DNA of 64,000 nt from Pseudolabrys sp. (GTDB taxonomy: Bacteria; Pseudomonadota; Alphaproteobacteria; Rhizobiales; Xanthobacteraceae): NCBI GenBank assembly GCA_022841665.1, contig JALHRB010000015.1, positions 1-64,000 of the forward strand, read 5' to 3'. How positions within the stretch are numbered: position 1 is the stretch's first letter; each line of letters starts with the position of its first letter. Shown here piece after piece: positions 23,299-34,078 of the stretch. Under the pieces are notes generated by a model that did no database searches, was not told the origin of the DNA, and was given only the letters and a program-made list of their open reading frames with translations. The position numbers and the translations under genes were made by a program.

Positions 23299-25368
23299 AT
23301 GGCACCAGTAGGCGACAATACTTTTAGCCAGGCGATGGCGGCATTTCAATCGGGAGCGTTGAACGACGCCGAACGGCTTTTCAAAAAGGCGCTGCGGCAA
23401 CAACCAAGGCATTTTGACGCCCTGAACCTGCTCACCATCGTCCTGATGCTGCTCGAACGACACGCTGAAGCGGAGCGCTATATTCTATCGGCGCTGAAAG
23501 TGAATGCGAATGCCGACGTATCGTTGAGTAATTATGGCTTCATTCTGAAGACGTTGAAAAGACCCGACGAGGCCCTGGAACGATTTAGCCAGGCGCTGGC
23601 GATCAATCCTGACAACTCGCTGACATGGCACAACCGCGGTGCTGTTTTATGCGATCTCAATCGCTACGAGGAGGCCATTGCCGACTTCGATAAAGCCACA
23701 TTGCTGGATCCGAGCATGTTCGACGCATTCTGTCTCAAAGGCAACTCTTTGGGTCAGCTCAAACGTTACGACGAGGCGCTCGTCGCTTACGACAAAGCGC
23801 TTACCCTCAATCCCGATCATGCAGACGCCTGGCTCGGTCGCGGTACCATTTTCAGAGAACTCAAGCGAAGTGACGAGGCCTTTAGCGCTTACGACAAGGC
23901 GGTGTCACTGAACCCTGATTTTGCCGAGGCCTGGCTTGGTCGCGGCCATGTCTTCCTCGATCTCAAGCGGCATGACGAGGCCTTCGGCGCTTACGACAAG
24001 GCACTCGCCCTGAAACCCGATCTTGCCGGGGCATGGCTTGGCCACGGCAACGTCTCCTTCGATCTCAAGCGGCACAATGAAGCGATCGGCGCTTACGACA
24101 AGGCGCTTGCCCTCAAGCCTGATTTTGCCGAGGCCTGGCTAGGCCGCGGCAATGTTTTCTCCGATCTCAGGCGTTATGACGAAGCGTTTGGCGCTTACGA
24201 CAAGGCGATTGCCCTCAAACCTGATCTTGCCGAGGTGTGGCTCGGTCGCGGCAATGCCTTCTTCGGTCTCAAGCGCTTTGCCGAATCTCTTGACGCCTAC
24301 GACAAGGCGCTGGCACTGAACCCCGATCTTGATGGGGCATGGCTTGGGCGCGGCAATGTGTTTTTCCAACTAAACCGCGACGAAGAAGCCCTCTCCGCTT
24401 ATGACAAGGCGCTCGATCTGAAAAAAGATTTTGTTGATGCATATTTCAACAAGTCCCTCGTCCAATTATCGCTTGGCGAATACGACGAGGGTTGGGCGCT
24501 GTACGAGTGGCGATGGAAAAGCAGGTCCTTTACATCGCCTGTCAGAAATTTCAGCCAGCCGCTTTGGCTTGGCAATGACAGCATCGCCGGCAAGACAATC
24601 TTGGTGCATTCGGAGCAGGGATATGGCGACACAATTCAGTTTTGCAGATATCTCCCCAAATTAAAGGCGCTTGGTTGTGAAATCATATTTGAGACTCAGG
24701 CGCCGCTTGTTTCGCTCATCAAGACGCAGAATTTGAATTGTCAAATTATAAGCAAGGGAGAGCCGCTGCCTGACTTCGACGTTCATTGTCCTCTGCTTAG
24801 TCTGCCATTTGCTTTCAAGACGACATTGGAGACGATCCCCGCATCAACTCCATACTTGTTTCCGTCAACTGAAAAGCAAGAACTCTGGCGGGCCAAGCTC
24901 GGCATAAGCAAAAAACCCAGGATTGGCTTGTCCTGGTCAGGAAATCTGCTGCCGGACTTTAGGCGGAGCATCCCGTTGGAATTGCTCCTGCCAATGATAG
25001 GCGCAACCGCAGAATGGCATTCTCTGCAAAAAGAAGTTCGAGAGAACGATCGCCGCAGGTTGGATTCCGGTGTGGCGATCGTGGATCATGCTCATTCCTT
25101 GAACGATTTCTCCGACACCGCCGCCCTGCTCGCAGAGCTTGATCTTGTTATTTCGATCGATACAGCGGTGGCCCATCTGGCGGGAGCTTTGGGCAGGCCC
25201 GTCTGGATACTGCTCCCATTTCACCCGGACTTCAGGTGGTTGCGTAATAGAGAAGACAGCCCGTGGTACCCAACGGCAAGGCTATTCCGACAAGCACAGG
25301 ATGGAGAATGGAAGGACGCTATTGATCGCTTGTCTGACGAACTGAAAGTATTTCTTGCGGGCACCTAA
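23299..25368 (+). CDS. TPR-repeat protein with C-terminal glycosyltransferase (GT9/GT41-like) domain
   Basis: 689 residues. About eleven 34-residue TPR units fill residues 1-390; seven of them (from about 175) are near-identical, of the form A-x-A-W-L-G-R-G-N-V-F-x-D-L-K-R-x-D-E-A-x-x-A-Y-D-K-A-L-A-L-x-P-D. The C-terminal 280 residues look like a GT-B nucleotide-sugar-binding half: I-L-V-H-S-E-Q-G-Y-G-D-T-I-Q-F-C-R-Y, R-I-G-L-S-W-S-G-N and S-I-D-T-A-V-A-H-L-A-G-A-L-G-R-P-V-W-I-L-L-P. Such proteins often glycosylate proteins or surface glycans. GC is well below neighbours, suggesting transfer. No clear ribosome site before the ATG. Confidence 0.85.
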   Translation: MAPVGDNTFSQAMAAFQSGALNDAERLFKKALRQQPRHFDALNLLTIVLMLLERHAEAERYILSALKVNANADVSLSNYGFILKTLKRPDEALERFSQALAINPDNSLTWHNRGAVLCDLNRYEEAIADFDKATLLDPSMFDAFCLKGNSLGQLKRYDEALVAYDKALTLNPDHADAWLGRGTIFRELKRSDEAFSAYDKAVSLNPDFAEAWLGRGHVFLDLKRHDEAFGAYDKALALKPDLAGAWLGHGNVSFDLKRHNEAIGAYDKALALKPDFAEAWLGRGNVFSDLRRYDEAFGAYDKAIALKPDLAEVWLGRGNAFFGLKRFAESLDAYDKALALNPDLDGAWLGRGNVFFQLNRDEEALSAYDKALDLKKDFVDAYFNKSLVQLSLGEYDEGWALYEWRWKSRSFTSPVRNFSQPLWLGNDSIAGKTILVHSEQGYGDTIQFCRYLPKLKALGCEIIFETQAPLVSLIKTQNLNCQIISKGEPLPDFDVHCPLLSLPFAFKTTLETIPASTPYLFPSTEKQELWRAKLGISKKPRIGLSWSGNLLPDFRRSIPLELLLPMIGATAEWHSLQKEVRENDRRRLDSGVAIVDHAHSLNDFSDTAALLAELDLVISIDTAVAHLAGALGRPVWILLPFHPDFRWLRNREDSPWYPTARLFRQAQDGEWKDAIDRLSDELKVFLAGT
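23821..24430 (+). repeat. 102-base tandem repeats encoding TPR units
   Basis: About six units of 102 bases, one TPR each, are highly similar at DNA level (recurrent GCCTGGCT[TC]GG[TC]CGCGG and GCTTACGACAAGGCG). This suggests recent expansion by recombination inside the TPR gene. Confidence 0.75.
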
Positions 25369-25442
25369 CATTATGCAGCCTGCAATCGAGCGGTGCGCCC
25401 GCCCTAACCAATTTGCCTGGCGTTCGAAGTCGCCATGAATTT

Positions 25443-27098
<1,656 letters not shown>

Positions 27099-27379
27099 TG
27101 AAACCCCTGAAAACCGAATCCGCCCGTGCGCCGCCGCGCGCTGTCAGGACGCCATGTCGGAAATGCCGGGCTGATGTAGCGAGCGGAACCCCAAAGGGCA
27201 AGCGCGCGGCCCGCTCCGCGGTCCCGGTAAGGCTCTGGAAAGGCTGATTTCAAAACAGGGCTGCCGCCAACCGCCCCTTAACGGGTGCGGGCGCATGCTC
27301 CCCGCATGAACCTGGGCGCCTTTGCCGGCGACCCATGGACAGCGGACGAGTGGCGCCCGCTTTTACAGGGTGTACGGCC

Positions 27380-27565
27380 ATGGGTCGGGCCATCGCGGCA
27401 ATATCGGTTTCGGCGGGCGCCTGGATGCCCCGCCCCCTCGCCGGCCTCGGCCCGTTCCTCGCTGCCTTCTGGCAGACTATCGCCAACCCCTACCGCCCCG
27501 AGCTGCATTACATGCGCGGCCCCGGCCCCGCCTGGCACGCCAAGCATGGGCGGAAGGCCAGCTAG
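27380..27565 (+). CDS. possible small hypothetical protein
   Basis: 61 residues (MGRAIAAISVSAGAWMPRPLAGLGPFLAAFWQTIANPYRPELHYMRGPG...HGRKAS). A short hydrophobic stretch is followed by a charged tail. It sits alone between ettA and the dehydrogenase gene with no strong ribosome site. Codon use is compatible with coding, but I cannot name a family; it may be spurious. The track ORF starts at 27335; I prefer the internal ATG at 27380. Confidence 0.35.
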   Translation: MGRAIAAISVSAGAWMPRPLAGLGPFLAAFWQTIANPYRPELHYMRGPGPAWHAKHGRKAS

Positions 27566-27644
27566 ACCCCCTTCCCTTTCAATGTCGCCGCCCTAATGTG
27601 GCGCCGCCCGGCATACGGGCTGGAGCAAACAAGGACGTAGGCGC

Positions 27645-28598
27645 ATGTTGAAGGCAGCCATTCTCGACGACTACCAGAACGTGGCGATGAAGTTCGCCGA
27701 CTGGTCGCCGATCGCCAAGGACGTCGAGATCAAGGTCTTCGACAAGCCTTTCGCGAACGAGGCCGAGGCGATCAAGGCGCTACAAGGCTTCGCCATTGTC
27801 GCCGGCATGCGCGAGCGCACGCCCTTCCCGCGCAAGGTCATCGAGGCGCTGCCCGACCTGAAGCTGCTGATCACCACCGGGGCCAAGAACAATTCCTTCG
27901 ACATCAAGGCGGCGGCCGAACGCGGCGTCACGGTCTGCGGTACCGGCAGCGTCGGCAATCCGACCACCGGCATCGTGTTCGGCCTGATGCTGGAACTGAC
28001 GCGCAAGATCGGCTTCGAAAACGCGCGCATGAAGGCGGGCGAGCCCTGGCAGGTGACCATCGGGCAGGACCTCGAAGGCCTCACCCTCGGCATCGTGGGC
28101 TTGGGCAAGCTCGGCGCGCGCGTCGCCGCGGTCGGCAAGGCCTTCGGCATGAAAGTCATCGCCTGGAGCCAGAACCTCACGCCAGAGAAGGCGAAGGAAG
28201 CCGGCGCGGACGCCGTGTCGAAGGAAGACCTGTTCAGGAGCGCGGATTTCGTCACCATCCACTACCAGCTCGGCGAGCGCTCGCGCGGGCTGATCACGGC
28301 GGAAGACATCGGCCGCATGAAGAACAGTGCCTATCTCATCAACACGGCGCGCGCGCCGATCGTCGATCAGGCGGCGCTCTTGAAGGCGCTGCAGGAGAAG
28401 AAAATCGCCGGCGCCGGGCTCGACGTGTTCGAGGTCGAGCCGCTGCCGGCCGACCACCCCTACCGCAAGCTTGACAACGTCGTGCTCACGCCGCATCTCG
28501 GCTATGTCAGCGAGCAGAACTACCGCAAGTATTTCCCCGACATCGTCGAGGACATCCGCGCCTTCATCGACGGCAAGCCGGTGCGGGTGATAGGCTAG
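27645..28598 (+). CDS. D-2-hydroxyacid dehydrogenase family protein
   Basis: 317 residues. The NAD-binding domain has L-G-I-V-G-L-G-K-L-G-A-R-V-A; the catalytic Arg, Glu and His lie in I-N-T-A-R-A-P-I-V-D, D-V-F-E-V-E-P-L-P and T-P-H-L-G-Y-V, all intact. It should interconvert a 2-oxoacid and a D-2-hydroxyacid with NAD(P)H in the cytoplasm. Related proteins in this group are annotated as glyoxylate/hydroxypyruvate or phosphoglycerate dehydrogenase-like; substrate not predictable. It lies just before the catabolic gene block, but a small exported-protein gene separates them. Confidence 0.93.
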   Translation: MLKAAILDDYQNVAMKFADWSPIAKDVEIKVFDKPFANEAEAIKALQGFAIVAGMRERTPFPRKVIEALPDLKLLITTGAKNNSFDIKAAAERGVTVCGTGSVGNPTTGIVFGLMLELTRKIGFENARMKAGEPWQVTIGQDLEGLTLGIVGLGKLGARVAAVGKAFGMKVIAWSQNLTPEKAKEAGADAVSKEDLFRSADFVTIHYQLGERSRGLITAEDIGRMKNSAYLINTARAPIVDQAALLKALQEKKIAGAGLDVFEVEPLPADHPYRKLDNVVLTPHLGYVSEQNYRKYFPDIVEDIRAFIDGKPVRVIG

Positions 28599-28720
28599 GC
28601 GGGTTCCACCGCCTTTTTCCGGCCTTCAGGATCGAAACTTACCGTGAGGTTCCCCGGCGAACCATTGGGCCGACCATGCGTTGTCCTTCACCGGGAAAAA
28701 CCGGAAACAGGAGGACATTC

Positions 28721-29020
28721 ATGAACACCAAGCTTCTCGCCCTGACCGCCGCCGGCGCTTTCTTTGCCGCCACCACCGCCGGCATGGCGCAGTCCGTGAA
28801 CGGCTCGATGAACAGCAACTCGGGCGCGTCCGCCACGGCACCGGGCGTCCAGATGCAGCAGAAGGGCTCGGTGAAGGGCACGACCGGCGCGTCGGGCTAC
28901 GCCCCCGGCCAGACCAAGAGCACGACCGGCGCGGACGTCAAGTCCAACACCGGCGTGAAGGCCGGCGGCGCCAATGTGAATACCGGCGTCGACGCCGGTG
29001 CGAACGTCAAGACGAAGTAA
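28721..29020 (+). CDS. small exported low-complexity protein
   Basis: 99 residues. Signal peptide MNTKLLALTAAGAFFAATTAGMAQ, then a Ser/Thr/Gly/Asn/Lys-rich mature part (SMNSNSGASATAPG, KGTTGASGYAPG, then three related units VKSNTGVKAGGANVNTGVDAGANVK). Strong ribosome site CAGGAGG supports the start at 28721. Likely periplasmic or secreted; no domain recognised. Confidence 0.8.
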   Translation: MNTKLLALTAAGAFFAATTAGMAQSVNGSMNSNSGASATAPGVQMQQKGSVKGTTGASGYAPGQTKSTTGADVKSNTGVKAGGANVNTGVDAGANVKTK

Positions 29021-29043
29021 CCGCGCATCCGCGCGTGACAAAG

Positions 29044-29077
29044 AGGCCGCCCGGACGGGCGGCCTCGCTTTCTTTTG
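29044..29077 (+). terminator. rho-independent terminator
   Basis: GAGGCCGCCC (29044-29053) pairs with GGGCGGCCTC (29058-29067), loop 4, followed by GCTTTCTTTT. It ends the small exported-protein gene just before the convergent amidohydrolase gene. Confidence 0.85.
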
Positions 29078-29083
29078 CGGAGC

Positions 29084-30028
29084 CTACAGCCCGAGCAGGC
29101 GCGCCGCGTTGTTGAAAGCGATGTCGGCGCGCAAGGACTCGTCGATCGCCACGGTGTCGAGGAACTCGCAGCCCGGCCAATCGAATGGGTAATCGGCCGA
29201 GAACATGACGCGGTCGCGGCCCAGCGCGTCGACCGAGCAGCGCAGCGGCGGCAGGTCGTACATGCCCGATGTCGTCACCCAGACGTTCTCGCGCATGTAC
29301 TGCGACGGCGGCTTCGGCAGGTTCCACCCGTAAGGCGCCGAGCGGCTGTCGAAGCGCCAGAGCTGGAACGGCAAGGTCTCGCCGAGGTGGCCGAGGATGA
29401 GCTTGGCCTTCGGATAGCGGTGGAAGACGCCGCCGCAGATGATGCGCAGCGCATGCGAGCCGGTCTCGACACCCCAGCCCCACATCGGGCGTGCCAGCAC
29501 ATTGTAGCCTTCGATCGCCTTTAGCGGCGCCGCAGGATCGGCGGGGTGCAGGTAGATGGGCGCGCCAAGGTCCGCCGCGCGCTCCCAGAAGGGATCGTAG
29601 CTGCGGTCGTCGAGGTATTTTCCGTTGGTGTGGCCGTCGATCATCGCGCCGCGAAACTTGAGCTGGCGCACGCAGCGCTCGAGCTCGTCGGCGGCGGCCT
29701 TGGCGTCCTGCATCGCGAGATGGGCGAAGCCCGCATAGCGGTCCGGCCGCTTCTGGATTTCCTTGGCGAGGAAGTCGTTGGAGGCGCGGGCGTTGCGCAC
29801 GGCGACGGCGGTGTCGCGCTCGACCTGCACGCCCGGCCCGGCGATGGCCAGGACCGCGCGCGCGACGCCGGTCTTGTCCATGATGGCCAGCCGCTGCTCG
29901 CCGAAATCCGTCAGCGCGCCATAGAGTTGCTCGACCTTGGCCGGCGCCACGTCGACCATGGTCGGCCGCCAATAGGGCTCGGTGGCCGGGTCTAGGAAAT
30001 GCTCCTCGAGCGCAATCTTCTGAACCAT
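29084..30028 (-). CDS. amidohydrolase 2 family protein, gamma-resorcylate-decarboxylase-like
   Basis: 314 residues. The start K-I-A-L-E-E-H-F matches non-oxidative decarboxylases such as gamma-resorcylate decarboxylase, where the Glu and His of E-E-H bind the metal. Other metal and catalytic motifs are I-Y-L-H-P-A-D-P, L-I-L-G-H-L-G-E-T-L-P-F and F-S-A-D-Y-P-F-D. The chosen start (30028, MVQKIALEEH) is the family start; the track ORF extends far upstream into the IclR gene. It probably decarboxylates or hydrolyses an aromatic or related acid. It is divergent from the IclR regulator at 30161, its likely controller. Confidence 0.9.
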   Translation of the reverse strand: MVQKIALEEHFLDPATEPYWRPTMVDVAPAKVEQLYGALTDFGEQRLAIMDKTGVARAVLAIAGPGVQVERDTAVAVRNARASNDFLAKEIQKRPDRYAGFAHLAMQDAKAAADELERCVRQLKFRGAMIDGHTNGKYLDDRSYDPFWERAADLGAPIYLHPADPAAPLKAIEGYNVLARPMWGWGVETGSHALRIICGGVFHRYPKAKLILGHLGETLPFQLWRFDSRSAPYGWNLPKPPSQYMRENVWVTTSGMYDLPPLRCSVDALGRDRVMFSADYPFDWPGCEFLDTVAIDESLRADIAFNNAARLLGL

Positions 30029-30160
30029 GCGTCTCCCCGCTCTCGGGCGCTGCTCCGGCCCGAATTTTTTGCTTTTTGCTGTACCGGATATTGGTCTATC
30101 GTGTCCCACGATGCAAGGCGGCGTGAGACCGCCGGTCGCGTAGGGGTGAGAAGCGTCCCG

Positions 30161-30946
30161 ATGAACCGTCACGGCACCAACGACAAATCGCAGGTGCAGG
30201 TGATCGCGCGCGCCGCGACCATCCTGCGGGCGCTGGAAGAAGAGAGCGCGGGGCTCAGCCTCGGCCAGATCGCCCAGCGCGTGAACCTCGCCCGCTCCAC
30301 CGTGCAGCGCATCGTCGCCGCGCTGGAGACCGAGAAGCTGGTCATCGCCGCCACGCCGAACGGGCGCGTGCGGCTCGGTCCCACCATCCTGCGGCTCGCG
30401 GCTTCGGTGCGCAGCGACTTCGTCGCGCTGGCCCGGCCGTTCCTCGAAAAGCTGTCGGAAGACCTGCACGAGACGGTCGACCTCTCGACCGTGAAGAAGG
30501 ACCATCTCGTCTTCATCGACCAGGTGATCGGCGGCCAGCGCCTGCGCACGGTGTCGGCCGTCGGCGAGACCTTCCCGCTCTCCTGCACTGCCAACGGCAA
30601 AGCCTATCTGGCGCAATTATCGGACGCGGCGGTGGAAGCGCTGATCGGCCGCACCTACGAAGCGCGCACGCCCAATACCATTACCAAGCTCGAGCCGCTG
30701 CTCGCCGAGTTGAAGAGCGTACGCCGCACCGGCGTCGCCTTCGACCGCGAGGAGCACACCACCGGCATCTGCGCCGCCGGCGTCGCCATGCACGACCCGC
30801 TCGGCAACGCGGTCGCGATTTCCGTGCCGGTGCCGAGCCAGCGCTTCGCCGACCGGCAGAAGCTGATCGCGGACAAACTGCTGGCGACCAAGCGCGCCAT
30901 GGAAACACATATGAGTGCCTCCGCCGCATGTGGCGGTGGTGACTGA
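30161..30946 (+). CDS. IclR family transcriptional regulator
   Basis: 261 residues. An N-terminal winged helix (A-A-T-I-L-R-A-L ... L-S-L-G-Q-I-A-Q-R-V-N-L-A-R-S-T-V-Q-R-I-V-A-A-L) precedes the IclR effector domain (R-T-V-S-A-V-G-E-T-F-P-L-S-C-T-A-N-G-K-A-Y-L-A; D-R-E-E-H-T-T-G-I-C-A-A-G-V-A). It heads the forward block of catabolic genes and is divergent from the decarboxylase-like gene, so it likely controls both through the 132-base intergenic region, which holds the imperfect palindrome ACCGGATATTGGT. Effector unknown. Confidence 0.93.
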   Translation: MNRHGTNDKSQVQVIARAATILRALEEESAGLSLGQIAQRVNLARSTVQRIVAALETEKLVIAATPNGRVRLGPTILRLAASVRSDFVALARPFLEKLSEDLHETVDLSTVKKDHLVFIDQVIGGQRLRTVSAVGETFPLSCTANGKAYLAQLSDAAVEALIGRTYEARTPNTITKLEPLLAELKSVRRTGVAFDREEHTTGICAAGVAMHDPLGNAVAISVPVPSQRFADRQKLIADKLLATKRAMETHMSASAACGGGD

Positions 30947-30983
30947 CGATCAACGCGCGACGCGCAAGAAAAGGGAGGATGCC

Positions 30984-31826
30984 GTGGCCAAAAGAATTCG
31001 CGGCGTGATGTTCGAAGAAAACCTCAAGAACAGCATGGGGCTGGAGTTCGTCAACCTGTCCCACCGCTTCGGCTACCAGTCGCCGAACTGGCCGTATTTC
31101 GAGGACGTGAAGATCGAGCGCATCCACTACATGGCAAAGTCGGGCGTGCTGTCGCAGCGCATCACCACCTCGATGCACAACACCACGCACATCGACGCGC
31201 CGGCGCACGTCATCCAGGGCACGCCCTTTATCGACGAAGTGCCGCTGCCGCACTTCTTCGGCTCCGGCATCGTGGTGTCGATCCCAAAGAAGAAGTGGGA
31301 GCCGATCACCTATGACGACCTCGAAAAAGCCGCCGGCAAGGTGGTGCGCCCGCGCGACGTGGTGATCGTCAATACCGGCTGGCACAAGTTCTACGAGGAC
31401 TCAGAGGACTATTTCTGCCGCGCGCCCGGCTTCGTGCCGTCGGCCGCCGACTGGTTCATCGAGAAGAAGGTGAAGGTGGTCGGCCACGACACCCAGGCCA
31501 ACGACCATCCGCTCGCCACCGCCATCGGCCCGCAGCGCAACGGCCCGCTGCACCCGCATCTCGAAAAGGAATACTACGAGTGGTCGGGCGGCCGCGACTG
31601 GAAGGACGACTTCCCGGAATGGGAACCGGTGCACCGCAAGATCTTCCAAGCCGGCATCATGGGCATCGAGAATGTCGGCGGCGACCTCGACAAGGTCACC
31701 GGCAAGCGCGTCACCTTCGCCTACTTCCCCTGGAACTGGGACCGCGGCGACGGCTGCATCGTGCGCCTGGTCGCCATCACCGATCCGACCGGAAAATATC
31801 GCATCGAGCGCGGCAAGAAGTTCTAA
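30984..31826 (+). CDS. cyclase family protein (kynurenine-formamidase-like metal hydrolase)
   Basis: 280 residues from a GTG start with AGGGAGG 6 bases upstream; the track start at 30915 overlaps the iclR gene and is not needed. The metal-binding motif M-H-N-T-T-H-I-D-A-P-A-H-V fits the cyclase/KFase family pattern HxGTHxDxPxH with Asn-Thr for Gly-Thr region variation. Further motifs are V-N-T-G-W-H-K-F and G-H-D-T-Q-A-N-D-H. These enzymes hydrolyse amides or cyclic esters using Zn or Mn. It is the first structural gene after the IclR regulator. Confidence 0.88.
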   Translation: MAKRIRGVMFEENLKNSMGLEFVNLSHRFGYQSPNWPYFEDVKIERIHYMAKSGVLSQRITTSMHNTTHIDAPAHVIQGTPFIDEVPLPHFFGSGIVVSIPKKKWEPITYDDLEKAAGKVVRPRDVVIVNTGWHKFYEDSEDYFCRAPGFVPSAADWFIEKKVKVVGHDTQANDHPLATAIGPQRNGPLHPHLEKEYYEWSGGRDWKDDFPEWEPVHRKIFQAGIMGIENVGGDLDKVTGKRVTFAYFPWNWDRGDGCIVRLVAITDPTGKYRIERGKKF

Positions 31827-31858
31827 CGAACGCGCCAACATAAAGGGGAGCCACGCTC

Positions 31859-32200
31859 ATGCACGTCAAACGTTTCAAGGACGCCAAGGCCTACGACGCG
31901 CCGAACCACCGCGCCTGCACGTCGCTGCGCCTGTTCGGCGCGGAAGCCGGCGGCACCAAGGGGCTGATCGTCGGCCTGTCGCACTTCCTGCCCGGCGGCG
32001 GCGCCGGTCCCGACGCCTCGCCGCCGGAGAAGGCCTATTTCGTCCTGTCCGGCGAACTGACGGTGATCGTCGACGGCAAGGAGACGGTGCTCAAGGCTAA
32101 CGACAGCTGCGTGATCGAGCCGAACGAGACGCGCGAGATCATCAACCGCGGCAACGAGGTCTGCACCATCGTGGTCGCGGTGGCGATGCCGCCTAAATAG
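31859..32200 (+). CDS. cupin domain protein
   Basis: 113 residues, a single small beta-barrel cupin: P-G-G-G-A-G-P-D-A-S-P-P-E-K-A-Y-F-V-L-S-G-E-L-T-V (motif 1, with Glu but without the usual His pair) and N-E-T-R-E-I-I-N-R-G-N-E (motif 2). The poor conservation of metal ligands makes catalysis uncertain; it may bind a small molecule. It follows the cyclase-family gene by 32 bases, so it is in the same operon. Confidence 0.88.
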   Translation: MHVKRFKDAKAYDAPNHRACTSLRLFGAEAGGTKGLIVGLSHFLPGGGAGPDASPPEKAYFVLSGELTVIVDGKETVLKANDSCVIEPNETREIINRGNEVCTIVVAVAMPPK

Positions 32201-32202
32201 CT

Positions 32203-32305
32203 GTCATTCCGGGGCGCGGCCGAAGGCCGCGAGCCCGGAATCCATAAACACAAACCGGGAGTATGGATTCCGGGTCCGCTCGCTTCGCTCGCGTCCCGGA
32301 ATGAC
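32203..32305. repeat. palindromic extragenic repeat inside the forward operon
   Basis: GTCATTCCGGG and CCCGGAATGAC form the outer arms; inside, CCGGAATCCAT and ATGGATTCCGG form a second inverted pair. The element separates the cupin and SDR genes and might reduce or protect transcripts there. Confidence 0.8.
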
Positions 32306-32317
32306 GAGGAGACGAAA

Positions 32318-33121
32318 ATGTCCGAAGCCTTCCTGAAAAATCCGCTCGGCCTGTTCGACATCAAGGGCAAGACCGCCATCGTCACCGGCGCGTCGGGTGC
32401 CTTCGGCGCGCTGGCGGCCAAGGTGCTGGCCGGCGCCGGCGCCAATGTCGTGCTGGCGGCGAGCAAGGAAGACGAGATCAAGAAGGTCGCGGCCGAATGC
32501 GAGGCGCTCGGCGGCAAGGCCGCGGCGATCGCGCTGCGGCCATCGTCGGAAGCCAACTGCGACAAGATCGTCGCCACGGCGGTGGAGAAGTTCGGCGGCG
32601 TCGACATCCTCGTGGTCGCGTCCGGCCTCAACAAGGTGTCGAAAATCGTCGACCAGAAGGTCGAGGACTTCCTCGACGTCATGGACGCCAACGTCAACCA
32701 GTCCTGGCTGATGGCGCGCGCCGCCGGCCGGCAGATGCTCAAGCAGGGCCGCGGCGGCAAGGTGATCCTCACGTCCTCAGCGCGCGGGCTGCTCGGCCAT
32801 CCGGCCGGCTACACCGCCTATTGCGCGTCGAAGTCGGCGGTGGACGGCATCACCAAGGCGCTCGGCTGCGAATGGGGCGAAACCGGCATCACCGTGAACG
32901 CGCTCGGGCCGACCGTCTTCCGCTCGCCGCTCACGGCCTGGATGTACGAGGACACCGAGCGGGCGCAGACCGTGCGCAAGGGCTTCCTCGCGCGCGTGCC
33001 GAAGGGCCGCCTCGGCGAGCCGGAAGACCTCGCCGGGCCGCTCCTGTTCCTCGCCTCGAAGGCGTCCGATTTCTACACCGGCCACATCCTCTACGCCGAC
33101 GGCGGCTATACCGCGGGGTAA
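32318..33121 (+). CDS. short-chain dehydrogenase/reductase
   Basis: 267 residues. The cofactor motif is T-G-A-S-G-A-F-G (TGxxxGxG with Phe-Gly end), then the active-site S-S-A-R-G and Y-C-A-S-K (YxxxK), and G-P-T-V-F-R-S-P. It oxidises or reduces a hydroxy/keto group with NAD(P)H. The stop is 3 bases before the next gene, so the two are co-translated; the pair with a 3-hydroxyacyl-CoA-type dehydrogenase fits stepwise oxidation of a ring or acyl intermediate. Confidence 0.93.
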   Translation: MSEAFLKNPLGLFDIKGKTAIVTGASGAFGALAAKVLAGAGANVVLAASKEDEIKKVAAECEALGGKAAAIALRPSSEANCDKIVATAVEKFGGVDILVVASGLNKVSKIVDQKVEDFLDVMDANVNQSWLMARAAGRQMLKQGRGGKVILTSSARGLLGHPAGYTAYCASKSAVDGITKALGCEWGETGITVNALGPTVFRSPLTAWMYEDTERAQTVRKGFLARVPKGRLGEPEDLAGPLLFLASKASDFYTGHILYADGGYTAG

Positions 33122-33124
33122 ACC

Positions 33125-34027
33125 ATGGCCAAGGCGCGCATCGCGGTCGTCGGCGCCGGCCTGATGGGGCACGGCATCGCGCAGGTATTCGCGCTCGCCG
33201 GCCATGACGTCGCCATCACGGATTCGTTCAAGCCCAATCTCGACACCGCCAAAGAGCGCATCGCCAAGAACTTGCGCGATCTCGGCGACGACGAGCGCGC
33301 CGTCGAGCGCGTGCGCACCTCCCCGATGGGCGACGCCGTGCGCGACGCCGACTTCATCGTCGAGGCGGTGATCGAGGACTTACCCATCAAGCAGAAGATC
33401 TTCGCGGAGATCGAAAGTCACGCCAAGCCGGACGCGATCCTCGCCAGCAACACCTCGGTCATCCCGATCACCGGCATCATGCAGAACCTCAAGCGGCGCG
33501 AGCGCGCGCTCGGGACGCACTGGTGGAATCCGCCCTATCTGGTGCCGCTGGTGGAAGTGATCGAGACGCAGTGGACGTCGCCAGAGGCGGTTGCCTTCAC
33601 GATGAAACTGCACGGCGACGCCGGCAAGAAGCCGGCGCATGTGAAGAAAGACGTGCCCGGCTTCATCGGCAACCGGCTGCAACACGCCTTGTGGCGTGAG
33701 GCGATTTCACTGGTCGAGAACGGCATTTGCGACGCCGAGACGGTCGACGCCGTCATCAAGGCGGCGTTCGGCCGCAGACTGGCGGTGCTGGGACCGCTGG
33801 AGAATGCCGACATGGTCGGCACCGACCTGACATTGGCAATCCACAAGACCGTGCTGCCGGCGATCGACAGCCGGCCAGGGCCATCGCCCTATTTGGAAAA
33901 ACTCGTGAAAGACGGCAAACTCGGTTTCAAGAGTGGCGAAGGCTTCCGCAAGTGGAGCCCTGAACAACAGCAGGAGCTGCGCACGAAAGTTCTGCAACAT
34001 CTCAAACAAGCACGCGCCCGCGACTGA
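33125..34027 (+). CDS. 3-hydroxyacyl-CoA dehydrogenase family protein
   Basis: 300 residues. Rossmann motif V-V-G-A-G-L-M-G-H-G-I-A-Q-V-F-A at the start, the conserved E-D-L-P-I-K-Q and S-N-T-S motifs, and catalytic His in L-G-T-H-W-W-N-P-P, with P-G-F-I-G-N-R-L-Q before the C-terminal helical domain. Single-domain members of this size act on 3-hydroxyacyl-CoA or on free hydroxyacids (lambda-crystallin-like); the WWNPP form points to the latter type, by inference. Belongs to the forward operon. Confidence 0.92.
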   Translation: MAKARIAVVGAGLMGHGIAQVFALAGHDVAITDSFKPNLDTAKERIAKNLRDLGDDERAVERVRTSPMGDAVRDADFIVEAVIEDLPIKQKIFAEIESHAKPDAILASNTSVIPITGIMQNLKRRERALGTHWWNPPYLVPLVEVIETQWTSPEAVAFTMKLHGDAGKKPAHVKKDVPGFIGNRLQHALWREAISLVENGICDAETVDAVIKAAFGRRLAVLGPLENADMVGTDLTLAIHKTVLPAIDSRPGPSPYLEKLVKDGKLGFKSGEGFRKWSPEQQQELRTKVLQHLKQARARD

Positions 34028-34078
34028 ACGCTGCCGCTGCAAAGGCATCTGTCGATGCACAAGGAGAAGTGAGAGCTA

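Noticed and set aside
23821-24430. Tandem 102-base repeats as a CRISPR or satellite array
   Set aside because: The repeats are contiguous without spacers and encode TPR units in an open frame.
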